A DNA stretch of 64,000 nt from Paralithodes platypus. Lineage: Eukaryota; Arthropoda; Malacostraca; Decapoda; Lithodidae. Location: assembly GCA_032716605.1 (NCBI GenBank), contig CM064571.1, forward strand, positions 12,097,220 through 12,161,219, given 5' to 3'. Numbering within the stretch: the first letter of the stretch is position 1; every line of letters begins with the position of its first letter. The notes under the pieces are model-generated. The model searched no databases, had not been told where the DNA came from, and worked only from the letters and a program-made list of their open reading frames with translations. Made by a program: the position numbers and the translations under genes. Positions 21,013 to 31,855 of this stretch are shown in pieces.

Positions 21013-21807
21013 ATGGAAGGCATTCCCGGCATACTCTCAACACAATGTTCCATCTCTCAGTGACTTGTGTTGTACTTTCAGTAACTCGTAGTGAATCGTG
21101 TCTTACTTGTGGTGACTCGTATCTCCTAATCCGAAAATTACTGTTGAAATTCAAATTTTCGTGTCACTCGTTGTGACTCTTAGTTACTCTTAGTGACTCT
21201 TAGTGGACTCTATTGCACTTGTGCTGACTCTCGGTGCCTCGTGTTGACTCGTGAAAATGTGCTCACCCGTGCTCATTTTTGCCCGAGTCACCACGAATTT
21301 ACACACGTGGTGACTGTAGCTCACACTCACGTATGTGTGAACCATGCTTAAGTCTAGTTCACACATTCAGGAGTGCGAGGCCGAGTTTCCCAGAGTCCAC
21401 AGTCTCGGAAAATCGCGTAATGACTCTTGGAAGATCGCATGCACCCATGGGCACTCTGGGACACTCCCTGATACTCTTGGGAACTCCGCCTGGGCAGCCC
21501 AAATTTCAAACATGTTAGAAAATATGGCCCGAGTCAGCTCAACCTCAAGACACTTGAGATCACTCAGGAACACTCGAAATAAGCCTTGAGTACTCGAGTA
21601 CTCGAAGTCACTCTAAACAACTCATAATTACTCCTCATTACTCGGTTTAACTCCTCAACACTCGGGGACAAGACTACGTGGTCAAAAATGAGAACTAATA
21701 GATTAATAACATGACAAAATATATAAATATATAAATATAATACAATAATAATCATAAAACTCAATATTTATATATATATATATGTAAAAATATACCAATA
21801 AATTTAA

Positions 21808-21935
21808 TTAACCCCATCCGTACTGGCGGCGTCTTTCTAATATTATTGTAGCTGTAATTAGACGATTTTGTGCAGCTTGAGAAGGATCTGTGGTAGTGGT
21901 AAGGGTTAAGTGAGATAGTTTGATGAGAATTAACA
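21808..21935. mobile_element. Half of a family C MITE, copy C5
   Basis: TTAACCCCATCCGTACTGGC through AGACGATTTTGTGCAGCTTG and AGGGTTAAGTGAGATAGTTT is the left arm and centre of family C. The right arm is missing. Confidence 0.7.
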
Positions 21936-22304
21936 GTTACATAGTATATGACTACACATAAAATATGTTTTAGTGCATGCCAGGGGCACATTGGGAGGCA
22001 GTCGAGGCTTACTCTCAATGAACTCGTAGACATACTCGTGAACACTCGCGATAACTCGGCAACACTCGAGTTACATTCAGAATAACTCTTGATTACTCTT
22101 ACACACTCGGATGCACTTGGGAACCGGAAATGACCGTTAAAATTCAAATTTCCACACACTCTCAGTACACTCTCAGCGCACTCTTAATCACTCGGTAATT
22201 ACTCTGAGTGTCCCCGAATGTACTCGGGGTTACTTGACATAACTCCTGGACACTCTAGGACACTCTTGTAAACTCCTGGTATTTTTCACACTCTGCCTCT
22301 TTTT

Positions 22305-23776
22305 GGAGGAAATTTGTTGGAAGCAGTTAAGAGTTTCTATGAAGGGAGCAGAGCGTGTGTTAGAGTAGGAAATGGTGAGTTGAATGAATGGTTTGAGGTA
22401 AAGGTACGTTTGCGACAGGGTTGTGTATTGTCACCATGGCTGTTTAATATGTTTATGGATGGTGTGGTGAGGGAGGTGAAAGTGAGAACTATGGGAAGAG
22501 GATTGGGTTTAGTAGGAAAGAATGGTAGAGATTGGGAGTTGAATCAGTTGCTGTTCGCTGATGACAGCATTGGTGGCGGATTCTGAGGAGAAATTGCAGC
22601 GGGTAGTCAAAGAGTTTGGAGTGGTTTGTGGGAGGAGGAAACTGAAGGTGAACGTCAATAAAAGTAAAGTAATGGTGTGTAATAGGGGGGATCGTAGGGT
22701 GAATCTAGATGTGAGGCTGGATGGGGAAATATTGGAACAAGTAGAGTGTTTTAAATATCTAGGAGGAACGATAAGCAGGAGTGGAGGTATGGAAGTGGAG
22801 GTAAAACAGAGAGTGTGTGAAGGAAGGAAAGTTTTCGGAGCAACGGGAAGCATGTGGAAGACGAGAAATCTCGGAATGAAAGTAAAAAGTGCAACGTATC
22901 AAGGAATTGTTGTGCCAACAGTGATGTGTGGGGCTGAGACATGGGCTCTGAAGAAAAAGGAGAGAAGAAAGCTGGATGTGATGGAGATGAGCTGCTTGAG
23001 GAGTATGTGTGGAGTTACTCGTAGAGACGGATTGAGGAATGAAGCGATACGTAGGAGAGTGGGGCAGCAGGAACATTTGTCAGCCAGAGTGGACAGAAGG
23101 GTGCTGAGCTGGTATGGTCATGTTGAACGAATGGGAGATGAAAGGCTTACAAAGAGAATATGTGAGTCAGATACAAGGGGAGATAGAAAGGCAGGAGGAC
23201 CCCCATTGAGATGGAGAGACTGTGTAAGACAAGCTTTGGATGATAGAGGAATGACTATAGATCAGGCAAAGGAAGTGGTAATAAACAGGAATGAATGGAG
23301 AATGCTTGTGAATAATTGAATGAACACAGGGTCATTTGGGGGAAGGGGTCGGGCACAAGTTGGACTAGATAATAGTCCATCAGGCGCTGCCTGGCCCGGG
23401 GGGACGATTAATATGAAGGGTGCGCCTGGAAGTGTGGTGGGCGGGCTTGTGGCTTTGGCTCCGCTGCATGTCTGCCTGTCGAGATCGGAGCCTCTCCGGG
23501 TGGTCGGGGGCCGGGGGAGTGCTGGAGCGACCTTGGTGACCCTGGTCTCTGGGTATTCTCCTGGGTGACCTAGATGTGTGTGAATTTTGTGTTTTGTCTG
23601 TGTTTGTTCGTTGTTTTGTCTTGTGTTTTGTATATTCCCTGTTCTTGCTCTGTCTTGAGTCGGCCACCCCCAAGAAAATTAAACAAAAACATAATGAAGT
23701 AGAATAAAATAGAAAATGAAAATAAACAAAAATAGGAAAAGTGGGGATTGGGCCTGAGCGTATAGATAGATAGATA
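22305..23776 (+). pseudogene. RTE-type LINE, 5' truncated, inserted in element G
   Basis: The frame begins inside the RT (LLEAVKSFYEGSRACVRVG), with motif B as VRLRQGCVLSPWLFNMFMDG and the catalytic LLFADD. Directly after FADD the frame shifts (near 22568) and continues for 252 codons (TALVADSEEKLQ to NEWRMLVNN). This includes the typical RTE-clade tail LRSMCGVTRRD, RVLSWYGHVERMGDERL and PPLRWRDCVRQALDDRG. A 3' UTR of about 400 bp follows and ends in (ATAG)n. Flanks GCCTCTTTTT and GCCTCATTTTT look like a target-site duplication. One frameshift makes it defective. Confidence 0.85.
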
Positions 23777-23856
23777 GCCTCATTTTTCCCTGATTAACCA
23801 TTACTGTGGACTCTTGGAAACTCGGCCTCACACTACTCAGTGTGTGAACTAGGTTT

Positions 23857-24077
23857 TAACGTTTCGCTCTTGGGTTGAAGAGTTGCACAGAGTAAGGATG
23901 GGATTGTGTTGCAAGACGGTTACCACGTGACCTATGTAGACTTGTAGAGGAGGTGGTATACACTGGGAGAGCACTGAGGAACACTGATTATTATAGTAGC
24001 GATAGAATAGCAAGAGAGATGCAATATTGCGGCGAAGAGAGATTGCAGAGAGTTGGTGAGTGGACGGAAGATAATGA
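23857..24077 (-). pseudogene. Fragment of the Jockey/CR1-type LINE tail
   Basis: Matches 11165-11370 and 35280-35490 closely (for example GTTGCACAGAGTA, TGGTATACACTGGGA and GATTATTATAGTAGCGATAG), coding on the minus strand for the YRYYNNQCSS-type C-terminal segment. It is bounded on the left by element G and on the right by B4. Confidence 0.8.
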
Positions 24078-24824
24078 TAAGGAGGGTCACCTGCTATTTT
24101 TTTCTCTCCTTTTTTCTCTTTCTCTAACTTGTATCCATTCGGTCCCATTCAGCCTACTAATTTAAGACGTTTACCCCCATCCAGGTGTCGATTGCTTCCT
24201 GGCAAGCAATAGCGAGCCAGCATTGTATGGAGAACTCCGACTACGCCGGGGAAATTGTGTGCTATAGACAAATTTACAAATTTAGTCTGCTGTCAAAAAC
24301 ATTTTAGAAAATATCCTGGTTCGGGTATCGACACCTGGATGGGAATAAACGACTTAAGGGGGTGACCTGCTTTTTTGTTATTTCTGTCCCTTTCTCTCTT
24401 TCTCTGGCTTGTATCCATTCGGCCCCATTCAGCCAACTATTTTAAGACGTTTATCCCCATCTAGGTGTCGATTTCTTCCTGGCGAACGATAGCGAGCCAG
24501 CATTATATGAAGAAATCCGGCTTCGCCGGAGAAATTTTTCTATCGAAAAATGTACATATTTAGCCTGCTGTCAAACACAAATAAAAAATATGCTGGCTCG
24601 CTACCGCTAACCAGTAAAAAATTGACACCTGGATTGGGATAAACGTCTTAAAACAGTAGGCTGAATGTGGCCAAATGAATAAAAGCCAGAGAAAGATAGA
24701 AAAGGGCAGAACAAAAACGGGTCACCCCCCTTAAAACAGTAGGCTGAATGGGGCCGAACGGATACAACCCAGCGAGAGAGAGAGAGGGAGATAGAGAAAC
24801 AAAAACGGAGATGGGCTCCCTTAA
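24078..24824 (-). mobile_element. Family B TTAA element, copy B4, split by B5
   Basis: Left piece runs from TAAGGAGGGTCACCTGC to GGGAATAAACGACTTAA (24357). The remainder, TTAAAACAGTAGGCTGAATG to ATGGGCTCCCTTAA, lies at 24731-24824. In intact copies these join as AAACGTCTTAAAACAGTAGG, so B5 entered exactly at this internal TTAA. Confidence 0.88.
24354..24734 (-). mobile_element. Family B TTAA element, copy B5, nested in B4
   Basis: Complete element with TTAAGGGGGTGACCTGC at one end and GGGTCACCCCCCTTAA at the other. It has the hairpin TCCGGCTTCGCCGGA, the CGATAGCGAGCCAGC / GCTGGCTCGCTACCG inverted pair, and TTAA at both junctions with B4. Here both ends are of the GGTCACC type, unlike copies with one CCCACC end. 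Confidence 0.9.
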
Positions 24825-24909
24825 GGTAAGTTGGAAGTTGGTGAGCATAACAGTCCTGGGAACAAACACAGAATACAAGTGCAAAGTCCTTGGCCAACTT
24901 TGTAATAGG

Positions 24910-25300
24910 TTAAGGGGGGTCACCGTTTTTTGTTTTATCTTTCTCTCCTTTTCTCTCTGTCCCTGGCTTGTATCCATTCGGCCCTATTCAGCCAACTGTT
25001 TTAACTTAAGACGTTTATCCCATCCAGGTGTCGAATTCTTCCTGACAAGCGATAGCGAGCCAGAATTGTATGGGGAAATCCGGCTTCGCCGGAGAAATTT
25101 TTCTATAGAAAAATTTACAAATTTAGCTTGCTGTAAAAACAAATATATATATATATGCTGGCTCGCTACCGCTCGCCAGGACAATATTGACACCTGGATG
25201 GGGGTAAACGTCTTAAAACAGTAGGCTGAATAGGGCCGAATGGATACAAGACAAAGAGAGAGGGAGAGAAAGAGAAAACAAGCTAAGTGGGCTCCCTTAA
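24910..25300 (-). mobile_element. Family B TTAA element, copy B6
   Basis: TTAAGGGGGGTCACCG to AAGTGGGCTCCCTTAA, about 390 bp, with intact hairpin TCCGGCTTCGCCGGA, central TA run and both subterminal modules (GTCTTAAAACAGTAGGCTGA). Confidence 0.92.
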
Positions 25301-25325
25301 CGACTACAGACCCTATAGTAACAGC

Positions 25326-25738
25326 CATCGGTCAACCTCCGCCATATTAGTGTCAATGTACTCTGTTTCTTTTCACCTATTGTCAACCTCCGCCATATTA
25401 GTGTCAATATACTCTGTTACTTTTCACCTATTGTCAACCTCCGCCATATTAGTGTCAATATACTCTGTTTCTTTTCACCTATTGTCAACCTCCGCCATAT
25501 TAGTGTCAATATACTCTGTTACTTTTCACCTATTGTCAACCTCCGCCATATTAGTGTCAATGTACTCTGTTTCTTTTCACCTATTGTCAACCTCTGCCAT
25601 ATTAGTGTCAATGTACTCTGTTTCTTTTCAACTATTGTCAACCTCTGCCATATTAGTGTCAATGTACTCTGTTTCTTTTCAACTATTGTCAACCTCCGCC
25701 ATATTAGTGTCAATGTACTCTGTTTCTTTTCAACTATT
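25326..25738. repeat. 51-bp minisatellite, 8 copies
   Basis: Unit GTCAACCTCCGCCATATTAG then TGTCAATGTACTCTGTTTC and TTTTCACCTATT. Variants alternate (ATATACTCTGTTAC versus ATGTACTCTGTTTC; ACCTATT versus AACTATT). It begins about 25 bp after B6. 51 is divisible by three, so a 191-codon plus frame stays open; I do not regard it as a gene. Downstream 25739-26066 holds nothing I recognise. Confidence 0.94.
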
Positions 25739-26066
25739 GCAAAGTTCCCATCCAGATTTCTGTTATTTTGAAGATTGTATAGTGAAATATGGGGCTAACT
25801 ATATAAACTTTAGTCTCGATAGGATGCAGGGACACATAGTAGTTTCGTATATTTTTCATTAGGTATCGATCAATTAGCTGCTAAGGTGTTCTATTTATCG
25901 TCAGCCAAAACGAAACAGAATATAGTGTAATTAACCTTTCTTGGCTCTCATAATATATGCACATCCATAATAAACATTCGGCCATATGTGTACTGAATAT
26001 AGAGATTGGTCTATTGATATAAGTTATAAATTATTAAAAATATTATATCGCCCCGTTACTTGATAA

Positions 26067-26463
26067 TTAAGGGAGGGGGGGTCACCGTTTTTTTGGTTTT
26101 ATCTTTCTCTCCTTATATCTTTTTTCCCTAGCTTGTATCCATTCGGCCCCATTCAGCCAACTGTGTTAAGACGTTTATCACAATCCCGGTTTTGATTTAT
26201 TCCTGGCGAGCGATAGCGAGCCAGCATTGTATGGAGAAATCCGGCTTCTCCGGAGACATTTTTCTATCGAAAAATGTACAAATTTAGCTTGCTGTCAAAA
26301 CAAAACTATATATATATACTGGCTAGCTACCGCTCGCCGGGAAAATATTGACACCTGGAAGGAGGTAAACGTCTTAAAACAGTAGGCTGAATGGGGCCGA
26401 ATGGATACAAGCCAAAGAGTGAGGGAGAAAAAGAGAAAAAAAAAGCGAGGTGGGCTCCCTTAA
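26067..26463 (-). mobile_element. Family B TTAA element, copy B7
   Basis: TTAAGGGAGGGGGGGTCACC to GAGGTGGGCTCCCTTAA. Hairpin slightly changed (TCCGGCTTCTCCGGA); TA run and arms intact. Confidence 0.9.
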
Positions 26464-26577
26464 GAAACCAAAATGTTGGCCTAAGACCATTATGGCTACT
26501 CTCTCTTATTACAGGGTCTCTAGTTACCAGGGCAGTTCGCTACCTCGCCAGCTCGCAAAAAAAGAAAAAAAAATATA

Positions 26578-26716
<139 letters not shown>

Positions 26717-27092
26717 TTTAGGCCCTATATATATACAAATAGGCCTATACAAATAAAAAGATAACATAAAATTAAATAAAAAACAAAATATATTGAAATA
26801 AAAAGCTAATTTTGACAAATACAAATTACCCATACATAGGCTAGGTTAGGTTACCTACAGATGGATATTAACTTGATTTAATATCAATGGAGTCCCAAAT
26901 ATCCATGCTTGTATATACTTAGGCACATACCCAATAGCGGTGGGTGGCCAACTCGAGACAGAACCCAAACAGAAACAACATTTATAGTTCCAGTTCTTAG
27001 GGTCCGGGACCACTTTCGCGTTCCCACGCCCCTCTCTCTGTCTCGTCGAGTAGGAGAATTTTACAAGGGGAGGATTCCTAGCCTCCCTGCCC

Positions 27093-27385
27093 CCAGAACG
27101 AAAAGTGGGACAGAAAGTGTGAAAAGGAATACCTTGAGATTCTTCGGCCATATGGAACGTATGGGAAGCTAGAGAATGACTAAGAGGGTGTACGAGAGCG
27201 AGGTGGAAGGACAGAGAGGGAGAAGTAAACCGAGAGAGAGGTGGAAGGATGGATTGAAGAAGTAAATGAGTGAAGGTGGTGCTGGATGGGAGGAGGGGTG
27301 TCGACTGAACGGTGCATGAGGGCGTTTCGTTCGTGGCCAACCCTTCGGGGATAACGGCGTCCGGCAATAGATAGATAGATAGAAT
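27093..27385 (+). pseudogene. RTE-type LINE 3' fragment
   Basis: Codes for VKRNTLRFFGHMERMGS, then shows the 3' region shared with 32939-33230 inverted (AGAGCGAGGTGGAAGGACAG; CCAACCCTTCGGGGATAACG; CGGCGTCCGGCAATAGATAG) and ends in (ATAG)n. 5' truncated. Confidence 0.8.
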
Positions 27386-27511
27386 GTATATTAGTATCGG
27401 GTAGCGAGGTGACCAGGTGGCGACATGACCAGCCTTCAGTTACGGTTCGCGGTCCGGAACAGTAAAACCGCGCACGATGGGAATTGGATCGCTGAAGTTG
27501 CAGCGGGAGTG

Positions 27512-28075
27512 TAAGGGGAGATGGGCCGTTTTTCTGGTCCCCTTTCTACCTCATGCTTATCCCCATTTGTTTTGAAATGATATGACGTTTGCCCCATTAG
27601 TTTGTCGATTTTAAGACAGGTCACCCCATTGCTTTGTCAATATTAAGACCTTTCGTACCCTTTAAGTGTCGATTTTTTTCCTGGCGAGCGTTAACAAGAC
27701 TGTAATTGTGGAGGAACCGGCCTTCGGCCGTAAAAATTTTCTACCGAAAAATGTACAAATTAATCTCGAAGGGGTATCTAATGGATGTTTTTTTTAAGTT
27801 TGATGGAAGTCTACGGAGGAAACTAACATATATACGAATACATAAATAAATAGACCCCACCAAATGTCCACTGTCCCCGTAACATAAATAGACCCCACCA
27901 AATGTCCACTGTCCCCGTAACATAAATAGACCCCACCAAATGTCCACTGTCCCCGTAACATAAATAGACCCCACCAAATGTCCACTGTCCCCGTAACATA
28001 AATAGACCCCACCAAATGTCCACTGTCCCCGTAACATAAATAGACCCCACCAAATGTCCACTGTCCCCGTAACAT
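27512..28075 (-). mobile_element. Family A TTAA element, copy A7, terminus expanded into an array
   Basis: Starts GTAAGGGGAGATGGGCCGTT and carries the A core (CGGCCTTCGGCCG; TTTTCTACCGAAAAATGTAC). The far end, AATAGACC..CCAC TGTCCCC-TAA in other long-subtype copies, is repeated six times as a 38-bp unit. Other long-subtype copies finish AATTAATAGACCAAACAAAC then AGCCACTGTCCCCTTAA. Confidence 0.85.
27842..28075. repeat. 38-bp minisatellite from a MITE terminus, 6 copies
   Basis: Unit ATAAATAGACCCCACCAAAT then GTCCACTGTCCCCGTAAC, identical in all copies. It corresponds to the last 37-38 bp of the long subtype of family A. Three overlapping minus-strand frames over it (WTFGGVYLC motif) are repeat artefacts. 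Confidence 0.95.
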
Positions 28076-28156
28076 CAACTAAGATACCACACACCGCACT
28101 TTTTACCGTAATGGTGCAAGTTTAGATAGGGAGATCGACGATAGCCTAGTATTCTT

Positions 28157-28392
28157 TGTAACGTCAATTTTGAACGGATAAATAGGCTTCTTTGTGTCGA
28201 TTGTTTTCCTGGCGAGCGATAGCCAGACTGTAATTCTAGGAAGAACTATTTGCTACCTAAAAATATTCAAATATATCTTAAAGGAGGATCTAGGGAGTGT
28301 TTCTTTTTCAAGTTTGATGGAGGTCTAGCGAAGTTATTAAAACATAAATAGATATATAGATAAATGTACCGTAAATATACACTACCCCTTAA
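28157..28392 (-). mobile_element. Truncated family A copy A8
   Basis: Begins within the module region, carries TCCTGGCGAGCGATAGCCAG and GATGGAGGTCTAGCG, and ends ACACTACCCCTTAA. The GC hairpin is lost. It shares its terminal TTAA with B8. Confidence 0.75.
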
Positions 28393-28757
28393 GGAAGCCC
28401 ACCTCGTTTGTTTTCTCTTTCTCTCCCTCTCTCTTTGGCTTGTATGCATTCGGCCCCATTCAGCCTACTGTTTTAAGACGTTTACTCCCATCCAGGTATC
28501 AATATTTTCCTGGCGTTTGGTAGCGAGCCAGCATATATATATATTTTGTTTTGACAGGAAGCTGAATTTGTAAATTTGTCGATAGAAAAATGTCTCCGGC
28601 GAAGTCGGATTTCTCCATACAATGCTGGCTTGCTATCGCTCGCCAGGAGGAAATCGACACCTGGATGGGGATAAACGTCTTAAAACAGTTGGCTGAATGG
28701 GGCCGAATGGATACAAGCCAGGGAAAGAGAGAAAAGGAGAGAAAGATAAAAACAAAA
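28389..28757 (+). mobile_element. Family B copy B8, right end lost
   Basis: TTAAGGAAGCCCACCTCG through TA run, TCCGGCGAAGTCGGA and right arm to GAGAAAGATAAAAACAAAA; the final GGTGACCCCCTTAA is absent. Confidence 0.85.
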
Positions 28758-28936
28758 TGAATACAATCTCCAGAATATAAAATGCAAGAACACAGTTTCC
28801 CATCTTGAAAGGTTAATTATTTCGTCTAACATTCCAACGACTTTCTTCGGCCTTTTGCCAGATACTTAAAATTCTTGTTATATACTTGTTCTACAATGAC
28901 TGTCATATCAGTGGAGATTTGTTTTGTAAAATGTGT

Positions 28937-29206
28937 TTAAGGGGAGGTTTTTAGTTCGTTTCCTAGACCTCTATCAAGCTTTTAATTACACTCCCTAGAC
29001 CCCTTTTCAAGATAAATTTGTAATATTTTCGGTAGAAAAATGTCCCGGCGAAGGCGATTCCTCTTCAATTAAAGGCTCGCTATAGCCCGCCAGGAAAAAA
29101 ATCGACACTTAATTGGCACAAAAGGTCTTAAAATTGACAGAAATGGGGTGAAACTTCTTATAATTACCAAACTAATGGGGCGAACGTCTTAAAGTATCAA
29201 AAGCAA
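28937..29206 (+). mobile_element. Truncated family A copy A9
   Basis: TTAAGGGGAGGTTTTTAG through GTCCCGGCGAAGGCG and three TCTTA modules to TCAAAAGCAATG, then stops where the next array's leader begins. Confidence 0.85.
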
Positions 29207-29244
29207 TGTGGTACCCTGCATGTGTGATGTACTGTACTTATTGT

Positions 29245-31275
29245 AACGTCTGGCTTGTCTGGTGGACTTCCTGTGACTCCCTGCTTGTCTGGTGGACTTC
29301 CTGTGACTCCCTGCTTGTCTGGTGGACTTCCTGTGACTCCCTGCTTGTCTGGTGGACTTCCTGTGACTCCCTGCTTGTCTGGTGGACTTCCTGTGACTCC
29401 TGCTTGTCTGGTGGACTTCCTGTGACTCCCTGCTTGTCTGGTGGACTTCCTGTGACTCCCTGCTTGTCTGGTGGACTTCCTGTGACTCACTGCTTGTCTG
29501 GTGGACTTCCTGTGACTCCCTGTTTGTCTGGTGGACTTCCTGTGACTCCCTGCTTGTCTGGTGGACTTCCTGTGACTCCCTGCTTGTCTGGTGGACTTCC
29601 TGTGACTCCCTGCTTGTCTGGTGGACTTCCTGTGACTCCCTGTTTGTCTGGTGGACTTCCTGTGACTCCCTGCTTGTCTGGTGGACTTCCTGTGACTCCC
29701 TGCTTGTCTGGTGGACTTCCTGTGACTCCCTGCTTGTCTGGTGGACTTCCTGTGACTCCCTGCTTGTCTGGTGGACTTCCTGTGACTCCCTGCTTGTCTG
29801 GTGGACTTCCTGTGACTCCCTGCTTGTCTGGTGGACTTCCTGTGACTCCCTGCTTGTCTGGTGGACTTACTGTGACTCCCTGCTTGTCTGGAGGACTTCC
29901 TGTGACTCCCTGCTTGTCTGGTGGACTTCCTGTGACTCCCTGCTTGTCTGGTGGACTTCCTGTGACTCCCTGCTTGTCTGGTGGACTTCCTGTGACTCCC
30001 TGCTTGTCTGGTGGACTTCCTGTGACTCCCTGCTTGTCTGGTGGACTTCCTGTGACTCCCTGCTTGTCTGACACATTTAATTCTGTGATGTCCTGCTTGG
30101 CTGGTGGACTTCCTGTGACTCCCTGCTTGTCTGGTGGACTTCCTGTGACTCCCTGCTTGTCTGACACATTTAATTCCGTGATGTCCTGCTTGGCTGGTGG
30201 ACTTCCTGTGACTCCCTGCTTGTCTGACACATTTAATTCCGTGATGTCCTGCTTGGCTGGTGGACTTCCTGTGACTCCCTGCTTGTCTGACACATTTAAT
30301 TCCGTGATGTCCTGCTTGGCTGGTGGACTTCCTGTGACTCCCTGCTTGTCTGACACATATAATTCTGTGATGTCCTGCTTGGCTGGTGGACTTCCTGTGA
30401 CTCCCTGCTTGTCTGACACATATAATTCCGTGATGTCCTGCTTGGATGGTGGATTTCCTGTGACTCCCTGCTTGTCTGACACATATAATTCTGTGATGTC
30501 CTGCTTGGCTGGTGGACTTCCTGTGACTCCCTGCTTGTCTGACACATATAATTCTGTGATGTCCTGCTTGGCTGGTGGACTTCCTGTGACTGCCTGCTTG
30601 TCTGACACATATAATTCTGTGATGTCCTGCTTGGCTGGTGGACTTCCTGTGACTCCCTGCTTGTCTGACACATATAATTCCGTGATGACCTGCTTGGATG
30701 GTGGACTTCCTGTGACTCCCTGCTTGTCTGACACATATAATTCTGTGATGTCCTGCTTGGCTGGTGGACTTCCTGTGACTCCCTGCTTGTCTGACACATA
30801 TAATTCTGTGATGTCCTGCTTGGCTGGTGGACTTCCTGTGACTCCCTGCTTGTCTGACACATATAATTCCGTGATGTCCTGCTTGGCTGGTGGACTTCCT
30901 GTGACTCCCTGCTTGTCTGACACATATAATTCTGTGATGTCCTGCTTGGCTGGTGGACTTCCTGTGACTCCCTGCTTGTCTGACACATATAATTCTGTGA
31001 TGTCCTGCTTGGCTGGTGGACTTCCTGTGACTCCCTGCTTGTCTGACACATATAATTCCGTGATGTCCTGCTTGGCTGGTGGACTTCCTGTGACTCCCTG
31101 CTTGTCTGACACATATAATTCTGTGATGTCCTGCTTGGCTGGTGGACTTCCTGTGACTCCCTGCTTGTCTGACACATATAATTCCGTGATGTCCTGCTTG
31201 GCTGGTGGACTTCCTGTGACTCCCTGCTTGTCTGACACATATAATTATGTGATGTCCTGCTTGGCTGGTGCAGAT
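29245..31275. repeat. Composite 30-bp / 63-bp minisatellite array
   Basis: About 27 copies of a 30-bp unit (CTTGTCTGGTGGACTTCCTG then TGACTCCCTG), to about 30070. These are followed by about 19 copies of a 63-bp unit made of the 30-bp unit plus a 33-bp insert (ACACATATAATTCTGTGATG then TCCTGCTTGGCTG). Both lengths are divisible by three, so frames stay open on both strands (712 codons plus, 583 minus). TTT/TAT and TCT/TCC variants mark subgroups of the 63-bp units. A single 29-bp unit near 29400 shifts frame. Confidence 0.95.
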
Positions 31276-31294
31276 TCTGTATCACCTGCTACAG

Positions 31295-31631
31295 TTAAGG
31301 GGAGATGGCCCGTTTTTCTGGTCACCCTTCTTTCTCACGTTTAGCTCCATTAGTTTTCATATTATATGATGTTCATCCCATTAGTTTGGTGATTTTAAAA
31401 CCTTTCGCCCTATTTCTTAAGACTTTTCGTTTCATTTATTGTGTCGATTTTTTCCTGGCAAGCGACAGCGAGCCTGAAATTTTAAGACGTTCCTACCGAA
31501 AAATTTACAAATTTATCTTGAATGGGGGTCTAGGGGGTGTTTTTTACAGTTTGATGGACGTCTAGGGAGGAAACTAAGAAATCATAAAAATATTCAACAA
31601 TAAGCAACCTTATAAGCCCATCTCCCCATAA
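31295..31631 (-). mobile_element. Family A copy A10
   Basis: TTAAGGGGAGATGGCCCGTT to CCCATCTCCCCATAA. The GC hairpin is deleted (AAGACGTTCCTACCGAAAAA), other core parts remain. It follows the array directly, with the leader GGTGCAGATTCTGTA, which also precedes A13 at 40188. Confidence 0.82.
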
Positions 31632-31671
31632 CAAAATGCTGGACTTGTTGTCTCACCAGTAAAGGCCCTAC

Positions 31672-31855
31672 TTGGCTTCTATCCATTCGGCCCCATTTAG
31701 ACAACTTTTTTTTAGACGTTTATTACCATCCAGGTGTCGATATCTTCCTGGCGAGTGATAGCGAGCCAGCATTGTATGGAGAAATCCGGCTTCGCCGGAG
31801 AAATTTTTCTATCGAAAAATTTACAAATTTAGCTTGGTGTCAAAACAAAACAAAG
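31672..31855 (-). mobile_element. Family B fragment B9
   Basis: CTATCCATTCGGCCCCATTT through CGAGTGATAGCGAGCCAGC and TCCGGCTTCGCCGGA to GCTTGGTGTCAAAACAAAAC. Both arms' outer parts are missing. Confidence 0.82.

Larger units (their letters stand above)
21351..23855. mobile_element. Harbinger-like inverted-repeat element G, host of an RTE insertion
   Basis: Left end TCTAGTTCACACATTCAGG..GAGGCCGAGTTTCC and right end GGAAACTCGGCCTCACAC..TGTGTGAACTAGG are inverted repeats of about 50 bp. TTA flanks both sides (21348-21350, 23856-23858). The interior is rich in ACTCG/ACTCTT motifs in short degenerate repetition. It also contains a half family C copy and an RTE LINE. A third Harbinger-like end (GTATGTGTGAACCATGC, 21331-21347) abuts the left TTA. 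Confidence 0.72.

Noticed and set aside
24520..24540. GC hairpins (TCCGGCTTCGCCGGA) as transcription terminators
   Set aside because: They recur inside family A and B elements at a fixed position and are part of the transposon core, not of a transcription unit.
29206..31344. 712-codon plus and 583-codon minus open frames
   Set aside because: Both strands are open because the unit lengths (30 and 63 bp) are multiples of three; this is expected of the array and not evidence of a gene.
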